Shown: positions 1 through 6,227 of the stretch, in pieces
Numbering within the stretch: position 1 is the stretch's first letter
Layout: each line of letters begins with the position of its first letter
NCBI GenBank assembly: GCA_024640585.1
Contig: JAHEEQ010000024.1
Span: 1-6,257 of the forward strand
Direction: 5' to 3'
Source: Micrococcales bacterium
Lineage (GTDB): Bacteria; Actinomycetota; Actinomycetes; S36-B12; UBA5976
Length of the DNA stretch: 6,257 nucleotides
Position numbers and translations under genes: made by a program
Notes under the pieces: model-generated
What the model was told of the DNA's origin: nothing
Database searches by the model: none
What the model saw: only the letters and a program-made list of their open reading frames with translations

Positions 1-714
1 GCACGCCTTCAAGGCGAAGACAGCACCTTGCAAAACGTGAGCGACCTGCTGGTGCGCGCCAAAGAAGTGGCCGTGCAAGGCGCCAACGACACCTTGAACG
101 CAGGCGACCGCAAAGCCTTGGCCACTGAAATGCAAGCCCTGCGCGACCAAATGCTCAGCTTGGCCAACACCAAAGACAGCAATGGCAACTACCTGTTTGC
201 AGGCAGCCGCGTGAAGCAACCCGCATTTGTAGAAACCGCCAACGGCAGCCCAGAGTACAGAGGCGACCAAACTCGAATGAACGTGCGGGTGGGCGATCAG
301 CGCAGCATTCCAATTAATAGAACTGGCACCGATGCATTTGTGCCTGTGGCGCGACTGGATGCCGATGGCAAAGCCAGTGGCATTGGCTTCTTTCAAGTGA
401 TGGACAACCTGATTACGGGTTTGAACACCAACAAAGCGACCGACATCCGCAGAGGTGTGGGCGAGCTTGACGACTTGATGCAGGGTGTGAGTTTGGCCCG
501 CGCCAATGTAGGCACCAACTTGAATGTGGTGGACCAGCAGACTGCTGTGATTGAAGACACTGCACTCAATTTGAAGACCACGTTGTCGTCCATTGAAGAC
601 TTGGACTACGCCAGTGCCATTACCAAAATGAACCAACAGATGATGAGCTTGGAGGCGGCGCAGGCCAGCTTTGCCAAGGTGAGTCAGTTGAATTTGTTTA
701 ACTACATCAAGTGA
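1..714 (+). CDS. flgL: Flagellar hook-associated protein 3 FlgL (hook-filament junction), 5'-truncated by window edge
   Basis: FlgL (HAP3) forms, with FlgK, the junction between the rigid hook and the flagellin filament, outside the cell. The frame is open from base 1, so the start codon lies upstream; 237 residues are visible, against roughly 300-400 for the family. Seen in the sequence: a helical stretch at the left edge (LQNVSDLLVRAKEVAVQGAN) typical of flagellin-like D0/D1 helices, then GNYLFAG at about visible residues 62-68, followed by a YRGDQTR...INRTGTDAF segment, a family hallmark. The C-terminus (MMSLEAAQASFAKVSQLNLFNYIK in two pieces: MMSLEAAQASFAKVSQ and LNLFNYIK) is the usual FlgL terminal helix. 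The TGA at 712-714 is followed 8 bases later by fliD, implying co-transcription. flgK would be expected upstream but cannot be seen. Bases favour G/C-ending codons more than in the flagellin genes. No internal lesion is visible. Confidence 0.93.
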   Translation, partial: ARLQGEDSTLQNVSDLLVRAKEVAVQGANDTLNAGDRKALATEMQALRDQMLSLANTKDSNGNYLFAGSRVKQPAFVETANGSPEYRGDQTRMNVRVGDQRSIPINRTGTDAFVPVARLDADGKASGIGFFQVMDNLITGLNTNKATDIRRGVGELDDLMQGVSLARANVGTNLNVVDQQTAVIEDTALNLKTTLSSIEDLDYASAITKMNQQMMSLEAAQASFAKVSQLNLFNYIK

Positions 715-722
715 GTTAAAGC

Positions 723-2153
723 ATGGCAACGGATACGATCAGTGCGTTGGGGGCGGGTTCTGGGGTTGACGTCAAGTCATTGGCTCAGAGCTTGGTAGAT
801 GCAGAAAAAACACCACGGAAAGCCGCCATTGACGCCAAAATCAAGAAGTCGGAAGGCGGAATTTCTGGCTATGGTGCGGTTAAGTTTGTCTTAAATGACC
901 TCAAGACGGCATTCTCAAATCTGAAGGATTTGAGCGACTTCAATACAGTTGTACCAAAGAACAGCCAAAGTTCTGCTTTTACAGTAACGACTTCGGCAAA
1001 AGCTACAGCAGGCAGCCACAGTGTTAGCGTTACTTCTCTTGCCAAGGCGCAGAGGAACATTTCTAGCGGGTTCGCGGATAAAGCGACCTCCATCAACGGC
1101 GGCGCTGCGTTTAGCTTTACGCTTACAAAAGGTTCGGGCGCAACACAATCCACTACAACCATGAACATTGCTGCCGGTGATGACACACCAGCAGGTATTG
1201 TGGCCACCATCAATGCATACAAGGCAGGCATCACTGCTCAATTGGTGAATACTGGCGATGCCACTTCGCCCTACAAAATTGTGGTGACAGGCGATACTGG
1301 CGCCAGCAATAACTTCAGCCTTGTTTCTAGCAATGGCGCAAACCCAAGCGCAGAAATTGCAGGCTTATCATTTGGCAACCCAATTCAAACTGCTGCAAAT
1401 GCAGCTGCCACCATTGATGGTATTTCGGTCACATCAAGCACCAATCGCATTGAAGGAGCCTTAACGGGCGTGACATTTGATTTGTCCACTTTAACGACAG
1501 GCACCGCCTCTGTTGACTTAAGTCGCGACACCACCAGTGTTAAAGCAAATCTGAAAGCATTGGTTACCGCCTTCAATGATGCCAACAGCATGCTTTCAGT
1601 TGTGTCTGACCCCAAATCGACAGTTGAAACCTATGGCGCCACCTTGGTTGGAAACTCTACAGTCAGCAATGTTCGCTCTCAAATGCGATCTATGATTACC
1701 AGCGACTCGCCCAACGCAACCGATGGCGTCAATGCTTTTAGAGACTTGGGCGTCACACTGAATAGAAATGGCGAGTTAGAGCTAGATGAAGCGAAACTTG
1801 ATACGGTTTTGCAAACCAAATATGACAGTATGGTCACCATGTTGACCGCAAACAGAGAAAGTTTGAGCACATTAAGTAGTTTGTCTGCTGGTGCAGCGGG
1901 CACGGCAGTAAAGAAGTTAACCCAACTTCTAGACAACACAGGTGCCCTGACCGCCCAAACCGATAACCTGACTAAGAAAATTGATGCTTACAAGCTGGAA
2001 CTGACCAAGCTTGAAGACCGAATGACCACTCTTCTAGAGCGCTACAACAAACAATTTGGCGCCATGGAAACCATGGTGGGCCAATCGAAGAGTTTGCAAA
2101 CCAACTTAAAGAGCACCTTTGACGGCATGATGTCTGCCTACACCAGCAAATAA
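723..2153 (+). CDS. fliD: Flagellar filament capping protein FliD (HAP2)
   Basis: FliD forms the cap at the filament tip and helps exported flagellin fold into place. The 476 residues fit the family length. The N-terminal FliD_N region (about 1-100) opens with ISALGAGSGVDVKSLAQSLV and the AEKTPR stretch, the classic FliD start. A flagellin IN-like segment lies at about 128-202 (FTLTKGSG... through GDTGASNNFSLVSS). The FliD_C region runs from AATIDGISV (about 227) to the end, with FRDLGVTLNRNGELELDEAKL and a predicted coiled-coil at about 408-445 (LTKKIDAYKLELTKLEDRM). The tail YNKQFGAMETMVGQSKSLQ is typical. The ATG at 723 is chosen because the conserved N-terminus begins right there; the Shine-Dalgarno is weak (GTGAG near 711-715, overlapping the flgL stop), which suggests translational coupling. 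It follows flgL by 8 bases. Unusually, no fliS/fliT follows; flaG comes next behind its own promoter. Confidence 0.95.
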   Translation: MATDTISALGAGSGVDVKSLAQSLVDAEKTPRKAAIDAKIKKSEGGISGYGAVKFVLNDLKTAFSNLKDLSDFNTVVPKNSQSSAFTVTTSAKATAGSHSVSVTSLAKAQRNISSGFADKATSINGGAAFSFTLTKGSGATQSTTTMNIAAGDDTPAGIVATINAYKAGITAQLVNTGDATSPYKIVVTGDTGASNNFSLVSSNGANPSAEIAGLSFGNPIQTAANAAATIDGISVTSSTNRIEGALTGVTFDLSTLTTGTASVDLSRDTTSVKANLKALVTAFNDANSMLSVVSDPKSTVETYGATLVGNSTVSNVRSQMRSMITSDSPNATDGVNAFRDLGVTLNRNGELELDEAKLDTVLQTKYDSMVTMLTANRESLSTLSSLSAGAAGTAVKKLTQLLDNTGALTAQTDNLTKKIDAYKLELTKLEDRMTTLLERYNKQFGAMETMVGQSKSLQTNLKSTFDGMMSAYTSK

Positions 2154-2212
2154 CGGGCCTGCAGACTAAGTCCGCACTCACAACAGCCTAAGGGCTATAC
2201 CCCTTTTTGAGA

Positions 2213-2236
2213 TTTTTTGAAAATATTTTCAAAAAA
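2213..2236. repeat. Perfect 24-bp A/T-rich palindrome upstream of the flaG promoter
   Basis: Arms TTTTTTGAAAA and TTTTCAAAAAA flank a central TA, giving a perfect 24-bp palindrome that ends four bases before the sigma-28 -35 box at 2241. Its core, TTTGAAAA-N2-TTTTCAAA (2216-2233), recurs before fliC1. An outer AGGGCT (2191-2196) and AGCCCT (2236-2241) could also pair around it. With almost no G/C in the stem and no T-tract after it, it is a poor intrinsic terminator for fliD. I favour a protein-binding site or an UP-like element; the function is inferred. Confidence 0.6.
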
Positions 2237-2240
2237 GCCC

Positions 2241-2267
2241 TCAAGTTCCCGTTCATCCCTCCGATTC
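2241..2267 (+). promoter_or_regulatory. Sigma-28 (FliA) promoter for flaG
   Basis: TCAAGTTC at 2241-2248, an exact 11-base spacer, then TCCGATTC at 2260-2267. The enterobacterial sigma-28 consensus is TAAAGTTT-N11-GCCGATAA, so 6 of 8 positions match in the -35 box and the CCGAT core matches in the -10 box at the ideal spacing. It is nearly identical to the promoter before fliC1. A start near 2274 would leave a leader of roughly 85 bases before the flaG ATG. Confidence 0.85.
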
Positions 2268-2323
2268 TCAGTCCACTGAACTTCCGTTTGCGCTCTTTGC
2301 AGCAAATGGACCGGTTGTTTTCG

Positions 2324-2338
2324 GCATGTTCAGCATGC
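2324..2338 (+). other. Short hairpin in the flaG leader
   Basis: GCATG (2324-2328), loop TTCAG, CATGC (2334-2338): a 5-bp perfect stem lying 8 bases before the AAGGA Shine-Dalgarno at 2347-2351. It could influence ribosome access, but a stem this short can arise by chance. Confidence 0.3.
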
Positions 2339-2360
2339 TCTTAGAAAAGGACGGACACCT

Positions 2361-2753
2361 ATGGCTTCCGAAACATTAAACACTATTGCATCAGGCGCAC
2401 CTGGCAATTCCAATCGCATGACTTCTCATGCTGCCACGCAACAAGTCAAAGCTGCAGTTGCAGAGGCGCCAGCTCAACCCAAAGTTACAGCCCCCAAGCC
2501 GATCGATATTAAGTTTGATCCGGCTGAAGTTCGCCAAACGCTACAAGAGGCTGTCAGCATCTTGAACAAACAGTTGAATGAACACAATCGTGGCATTGGC
2601 TTCAGCATAGACAACGCACTTGAGACACCTGTTGTGACGGTGCGCAGTACAACTACTGGCGAAGTTGTTCGGCAAATTCCCAATGAGGCCGTAGTTCGTA
2701 TTGCTCACAACATTGAGAACGTCAAAGGTTTGTTAATTAACGCCAATGTTTGA
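2361..2753 (+). CDS. flaG: FlaG family flagellar protein
   Basis: FlaG proteins are small cytoplasmic or filament-associated factors encoded beside flagellin and fliD; in other bacteria their loss alters filament length, but the mechanism is unsettled. The 130 residues comprise a low-complexity Ala/Gln/Pro-rich N-terminal part (1-46) and the conserved FlaG domain from PIDIKFDPAEVRQTL (about 47) to the end. Visible family features are the helix ending LNKQLNEHNRGIGFSID (68-84), a beta pair ending in GEVVRQIPNEAVVRIA (100-115), and a C-terminal helix. The ATG at 2361 has AAGGA at 2347-2351, 9 bases upstream. The gene has its own sigma-28 promoter, making it a late gene. Its TGA (2751-2753) lies inside a palindrome shared with its own promoter region, and no proper terminator follows, so read-through into fliC1 is likely. 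Confidence 0.93.
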   Translation: MASETLNTIASGAPGNSNRMTSHAATQQVKAAVAEAPAQPKVTAPKPIDIKFDPAEVRQTLQEAVSILNKQLNEHNRGIGFSIDNALETPVVTVRSTTTGEVVRQIPNEAVVRIAHNIENVKGLLINANV

Positions 2754-2768
2754 AAACTTTTTCAAACA
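2747..2768. repeat. Palindrome upstream of the fliC1 promoter, overlapping the flaG stop
   Basis: Perfect 10-bp arms TGTTTGAAAA (2747-2756) and TTTTCAAACA (2759-2768) flank CT. The core TTTGAAAA-N2-TTTTCAAA (2749-2766) is the same as in the palindrome upstream of flaG. A further half-site, TTTCAAAC, recurs at 2776-2783 just before the -35 box, 16 bases after its copy at 2760-2767. The site overlaps the last flaG codons and stop. No T-tract follows, so it does not look like a terminator. Confidence 0.6.
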
Positions 2769-2783
2769 AATTAACTTTCAAAC

Positions 2784-2810
2784 TCAAGTTCTGAAAACAA
2801 CATCCGAATC
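2784..2810 (+). promoter_or_regulatory. Sigma-28 (FliA) promoter for fliC1
   Basis: TCAAGTTC (2784-2791), an 11-base spacer, TCCGAATC (2803-2810). The -35 box is identical to that of flaG and the -10 box differs at one base. Spacing matches the sigma-28 rule exactly. A start near 2817 gives a leader of about 63 bases. This is the expected control for a major flagellin. Confidence 0.87.
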
Positions 2811-2814
2811 ATCA

Positions 2815-2848
2815 GTTAACAAGATATCAAATTGGATTTCTTGTCAAC
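2815..2848 (+). other. Potential hairpin in the fliC1 5' leader
   Basis: GTTAACAAGA (2815-2824) can pair with TCTTGTCAAC (2839-2848) as a 10-bp stem with one A-C mismatch, around a 14-base loop that can itself pair weakly (ATC/GAT). It begins near the predicted transcription start and ends 18 bases before the AAGGAG at 2867-2872. GGATTT (2834-2839) could instead pair with AAATCC (2874-2879) just before the ATG, so two exclusive folds are possible. It might be an mRNA-stabilising 5' stem; this is inference. Confidence 0.4.
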
Positions 2849-2879
2849 TTCGTTAAATACTCTTTGAAGGAGAAAATCC

Positions 2880-4334
2880 ATGTCAGTTATCAATACCAAT
2901 GTGAGCTCACTGCAAGCGCAAAACTCACTGCATACAAATCAGTCAAAATTATCTACGGCAATGGAGCGTTTGTCTTCTGGCATTCGAATCAACTCAGCCA
3001 AAGATGATGCCGCAGGTCTGGCCATCACAACTCGTATGACCTCTGAAATTCGAGGCCTTACGCAATCTGTTCGAAACGCAAACGATGGGATTTCTGTTGC
3101 TCAGACAGCTGAAGGCTCTTTAGGTGAAATTACCAATATTTTGCAACGTCTGCGCGAACTGGCTGTTCAATCTGCAAATGCATCTAATAACTCCACAGAT
3201 CGCACTTTCCTCAATACTGAAGCTCAACAATTAATTGAAGAGACCCAACGTATCGGCAGCCAAACCAATTTCAACGGCATCAAACTTTTGGATGGTTCAT
3301 TTACATCCAAAGATTTTCAAGTTGGCGCGAACAAAGGTGAAACAATTACCTTCAACTCTATCTCTGATTCTAGGGCATCTGGCCTTGGGGTAAATACATT
3401 GATCTTAGGTGGTACTAAATCTGGCTACCTTGCTTCAGCAGGAGGTCAAGTTGCGAACAACGGAATGGCTGATGACACGTTCAAACTTTCCACAGCCAAT
3501 GGTGGGACTGCAGAAATCAATTTAAGTGCAGCCAATCTTAGTGCTGCTCAAATTGCAAACGAAATTAATACTGGAGCAAATTCAATTGGTGTAACAGCCA
3601 AAGCCACGAACTCAACAACCTTTAGTGCTCTTTCTGCCGCAGGGACAGTTTCATTCACTCTAAATGGTGCGAGCATTAGTGCAGCCGCCACCACATCTGA
3701 CTTGTCCGCTTTAGCTGCAGCAATTAATGGCAACTCTAAAACAACCAATGTCACAGCGACTTTCTCAGATCCAGCTAACAAATCTGCTTTGACACTTACA
3801 TCTGCGAATGGAGAAAATATTGACATATCTGTCTTCACTGTAGGGGGAAACAGCGAAACAGCCAATATCGGAGGAACAGTTGTTGAAGATGGCGGCGGAA
3901 CTGACAGTATTCTGAAAACTGGTACTGTTACTTTGAGTAGTTCCAAAGGTGCCATAACAGCTTCTGAAGTAACTGGTACCACTTTATTTACTGCAGCAGG
4001 AACATCGAAATCTTCATTCGATGGGATTTCTGGCGTTGACTTAACAACCCAAGATCACGCTACAGATGCACTGTCTGTCATTGACTCTGCATTGACTCAA
4101 GTAAACAACACTCGTGCAGCTTTGGGTGGTTTGATCAACCGTTTTGAAGCAACAGTTTCAAATCAAAACACAACCATCATGAACTTGTCTGCTTCTCGCA
4201 GCCGAATTCTGGATACTGACTACGCTGTTGAAACAACAAACTTGGCCAAGGCTCAAATCATTCAACAAGCTGCTACTGCAATGTTGGCACAAGCCAACCA
4301 ATCTTCGCAGTCTGTTTTGGCCTTGCTTAAGTAA
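2880..4334 (+). CDS. fliC: Flagellin FliC1 (484 aa)
   Basis: Flagellin is the filament subunit, exported by the flagellar type III apparatus and polymerised under the FliD cap. The N-terminal D0/D1 region (about 1-165) starts [16 protein letters not shown] and holds [20 protein letters not shown] and [16 protein letters not shown]. Residues equivalent to the Salmonella TLR5 contacts R90, L94 and E114 are all present at the same numbers. The central part is Ser/Thr/Ala-rich with two IN-like segments (about 200-243 and 255-318). The C-terminal D1/D0 region (about 397-484) includes [25 protein letters not shown], and the tail [15 protein letters not shown]. The ATG at 2880 has AAGGAG 7 bases upstream, and the conserved N-terminus begins there. 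The gene has a near-consensus sigma-28 promoter and is followed by a terminator hairpin. Given its promoter and canonical ends it is probably the major flagellin. Confidence 0.96.
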   Translation: MSVINTNVSSLQAQNSLHTNQSKLSTAMERLSSGIRINSAKDDAAGLAITTRMTSEIRGLTQSVRNANDGISVAQTAEGSLGEITNILQRLRELAVQSANASNNSTDRTFLNTEAQQLIEETQRIGSQTNFNGIKLLDGSFTSKDFQVGANKGETITFNSISDSRASGLGVNTLILGGTKSGYLASAGGQVANNGMADDTFKLSTANGGTAEINLSAANLSAAQIANEINTGANSIGVTAKATNSTTFSALSAAGTVSFTLNGASISAAATTSDLSALAAAINGNSKTTNVTATFSDPANKSALTLTSANGENIDISVFTVGGNSETANIGGTVVEDGGGTDSILKTGTVTLSSSKGAITASEVTGTTLFTAAGTSKSSFDGISGVDLTTQDHATDALSVIDSALTQVNNTRAALGGLINRFEATVSNQNTTIMNLSASRSRILDTDYAVETTNLAKAQIIQQAATAMLAQANQSSQSVLALLK

Positions 4335-4362
4335 GTTCTTCAAACTCAATTTGAGATGAAGC

Positions 4363-4407
4363 ACCAGGAAAATAGTGAAGGCTATTTTCCTGGTTTGCTC
4401 ATTTTTT
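4363..4407 (+). terminator. Intrinsic terminator after fliC1
   Basis: Perfect 13-bp arms ACCAGGAAAATAG (4363-4375) and CTATTTTCCTGGT (4382-4394) flank a 6-base loop. The T-rich run is interrupted (TTGCTCA) before TTTTTT at 4402-4407, so termination may be incomplete. It separates fliC1 transcription from fliC2. Confidence 0.75.
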
Positions 4408-4415
4408 AATGTTAC

Positions 4416-4467
4416 TTTGAAATACTTTTTTCTAGTAATTCTGAGTCGGTGTTTTGCATTAGCAATT
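4416..4467 (+). promoter_or_regulatory. Possible degraded palindrome plus weak sigma-28-like site before fliC2
   Basis: TTTGAAAT-AC-TTTTTTCT (4416-4433) keeps the left arm of the TTTGAAAA-N2-TTTTCAAA core but has lost much of the right arm. At the same distance as in the flaG promoter lies CTGAGTCG (4441-4448), N11, TAGCAATT (4460-4467), which matches the flaG/fliC1 boxes only at a few positions. A start here would leave a leader of only about 16 bases. I found no better promoter between the terminator and the fliC2 ATG. The match was found after looking for it, so confidence is low. Confidence 0.2.
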
Positions 4468-4489
4468 TCACCTTATTGAGGACGCTTAA

Positions 4490-6010
4490 ATGACCATCAT
4501 CAATACGAACCTTAGTGCTCTAATTGCGCAAAACGCTGCGAAAGCAAGCGAAGGTCAGATGTCGACTGCCATGGAGCGTCTGGCAAGTGGGCAGCGCATC
4601 AATTCTGCTAAGGATGATGCTGCTGGATTGGCTATTTCTACGCGTATGACTTCTGCCATTCGTGGATTGGGTATGGCCATTCGCAATGCAAGTGATGGAA
4701 TTTCAGTTGCTCAAACTGCTGATGGTGCTCTTGGTGAAATTACCAACGTATTGCAACGACTGCGTGAAATTTCTGTTCAAGCAGCCAACGCAAGCTTAAA
4801 CAAAGATGATCGTTCTTTTTTAAATTCTGAAGCTGTTGGTCTGATTCAAGAAGTTGACCGTATTGGTAATCAATCCAATTTCAATAATGTCAAGTTGCTG
4901 GATGGTTCTTTTACATCCAAAAAATTTCAAGTTGGCTACAACCCAGAGGAAACAGTTACCTTTGCAAGCATTAGTCAAAGCAATGCTTCCGGACTGGGTA
5001 GTCATGTTCTTGTCATGGACAGCAGTGCGGTCAATAACTTAGGTACTGGCTCTATTCTGAATGCCTCAGCAACCAAAGCTGCAAGCAATGGCGTAGTGGG
5101 CTCTGCAACCATGACCCTCACAACGGCCAATGGCGGAATTACCAACGCACTGACAACTACTTCAAACACTTCAGCCAAAGCAATTGCAGAGGTTATCAAT
5201 ACAGGCGCAAATAGTATCGGCATTACTGCTAAAGCAAGCAATGCAGCAACTTTTGGCGGTGTCTCGCATGCTGGAACTGTATCTTTTACACTTTATGGAA
5301 CTGCAAGTGCTGGTTCTGCCGTTAGTGCTAGCGTTACTGATGTCAATGATTTAACGTCCTTGGCCTCCGCGATTAACGGAACCACTTCCTCTACGGGTAT
5401 TACGGCCATATTTGCGTCACAAAATTCTAAAGGCACTATCGTATTGACCAGCTTAGATGGTTCTGATATTTCAATTGAAAACTATCTCAATTCAGCCAGT
5501 GCCAATGCAACGGCCAATTTTAGTGAAGAGCCTAATGGTATTGGAGGTGGCTCTGGACGCTCTGTTTTGTTAACGGGTAATGGAAATACAGACTCGTCAA
5601 CCAAAGTGGGCATCATCACATTGAGCAGTAGCAGGGGTGCGATCACAATGGCCAATGCTGTTGCCTCCCAAACTTCAGCCAGTACCAGTTCTTATTCTGG
5701 TGTTAACACCATCGATATTTCTGATGCTGCAGGTGCTTCACGTGCTTTGAATATCATTGAAGATGCGTTAACTCAAGTGAATTCCACGCGAGCTGGCATG
5801 GGCGCTTTAGTTAATCGTTTTGAAGCTGTGATCTCTAGCCAGTCCAACACGATTTTGAACGTTTCAGCATCTAGAAGTAGGATTTTGGATGCGGACTACG
5901 CTAAAGAAACAAGCATTCTTGCCAAATCGATGATTATTCAGCAGGCGGCAACTGCCATGTTGGGCCAAGCGAATCAAAATCCAATGCTTGTAATGCATTT
6001 ACTCAAATAA
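4490..6010 (+). CDS. Flagellin FliC2 (506 aa), paralogue of FliC1
   Basis: This is a second filament subunit. It aligns with FliC1 without gaps through about residue 165 (both have LLDGSF near residue 136 and LQRLRE at 88-93) and shares the central framework, including [21 protein letters not shown](K/R)GAIT and two IN-like segments (about 206-251 and 262-331). The middle is longer by 22 residues overall and much diverged. The C-terminal D1/D0 region has RFEAVISSQSNTILNVSASR and RILDADYAKET. Oddities: position 94 is Ile instead of Leu, and the extreme C-terminus reads NPMLVMHLLK instead of the usual PQ.VL.LL pattern. GAGGA at 4478-4482, 7 bases before the ATG, sets the start. No clear sigma-28 promoter precedes it. 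The frame is intact with no stops, so it looks functional, perhaps as a minor or conditionally expressed flagellin. Confidence 0.95.
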   Translation: MTIINTNLSALIAQNAAKASEGQMSTAMERLASGQRINSAKDDAAGLAISTRMTSAIRGLGMAIRNASDGISVAQTADGALGEITNVLQRLREISVQAANASLNKDDRSFLNSEAVGLIQEVDRIGNQSNFNNVKLLDGSFTSKKFQVGYNPEETVTFASISQSNASGLGSHVLVMDSSAVNNLGTGSILNASATKAASNGVVGSATMTLTTANGGITNALTTTSNTSAKAIAEVINTGANSIGITAKASNAATFGGVSHAGTVSFTLYGTASAGSAVSASVTDVNDLTSLASAINGTTSSTGITAIFASQNSKGTIVLTSLDGSDISIENYLNSASANATANFSEEPNGIGGGSGRSVLLTGNGNTDSSTKVGIITLSSSRGAITMANAVASQTSASTSSYSGVNTIDISDAAGASRALNIIEDALTQVNSTRAGMGALVNRFEAVISSQSNTILNVSASRSRILDADYAKETSILAKSMIIQQAATAMLGQANQNPMLVMHLLK

Positions 6011-6079
6011 AGTGCTGTATTGTCTTTAGGCTTGGTTTGAATATTGGCTATTGAGTTAGCTTTGTTTCCATAAGCAGCC

Positions 6080-6109
6080 AAGACCACCCTTCGCGGTGGT
6101 CTTTTTTTT
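6080..6109 (+). terminator. Strong intrinsic terminator after fliC2
   Basis: Arms AAGACCACC (6080-6088) and GGTGGTCTT (6095-6103) form a perfect 9-bp stem around CTTCGC, and eight T residues run from 6102 to 6109. It lies 70 bases after the fliC2 stop and closes the flagellin region. The bases between stop and hairpin show nothing else I can name. Confidence 0.92.
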
Positions 6110-6165
6110 GCCGTTAAGCGGCAAACCCTCGCCTGTCAGCGGCAATTTGCCGCCATTTCTTGCCG
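6107..6165. promoter_or_regulatory. Cluster of TTGCCG/CGGCAA inverted repeats, probable upstream activator sites
   Basis: Five copies of one hexamer occur within 60 bases. TTTGCCG and CGGCAAA are separated by TTAAG (6107-6125). GCGGCAA and TTGCCGC are separated by a single T (6139-6153). A lone TTGCCG lies at 6160-6165. The octamer AGCGGCAA is repeated at 6117 and 6138, 21 bases (two helical turns) apart. The cluster lies about 90-145 bases upstream of the start predicted for the sigma-54 element at 6228-6243, the usual distance for enhancer-binding activators of the NtrC family. From memory, flagellar activators such as FlbD and FlrC bind CGGC-containing inverted sites; this link is inferred. 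Confidence 0.55.
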
Positions 6166-6227
6166 TTTTGGCCTGCGTCAGTCCCTTTTTAACCCTGTGA
6201 AGGTGTCAAAACAGCGGACAAAAAAGC

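Noticed and set aside
869..1241. Antisense open frames inside fliD
   Set aside because: They lie opposite a confidently identified gene, show no family-like sequence and no ribosome site; shadows of fliD codon bias.
2191..2241. Terminator for flgL-fliD formed by AGGGCT/AGCCCT with the A/T palindrome inside
   Set aside because: The G/C stem is only 6 bp around a large loop and no T-tract follows. The palindrome fits better as part of the promoter region.
2326..2379. 17-codon open frame (MFSMLLEKDGHLWLPKH) overlapping the flaG start in another frame
   Set aside because: It has no Shine-Dalgarno and no recognisable leader-peptide feature, and it overlaps the real ribosome site of flaG; likely chance.
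3548..3982. Antisense 144-codon open frame inside fliC1
   Set aside because: Its Val/Ala/Leu-rich composition is what the reverse of Ser/Thr/Ala/Asn-rich flagellin codons gives; no independent support.
4417..4445. Sigma-70 promoter TTGAAA-N17-TCTGAG before fliC2
   Set aside because: The -35 is acceptable but the -10 is far from TATAAT, with no support elsewhere.
4447..4459. Sigma-54-like GG...GC element before fliC2
   Set aside because: Only 6 bases lie between GG (4448-4449) and GC (4456-4457); sigma-54 needs 10.
6011..6079. GCTA/TAGC hairpin (around 6047-6060) downstream of fliC2
   Set aside because: A 4-bp stem is expected by chance, and the strong terminator just downstream explains the region.
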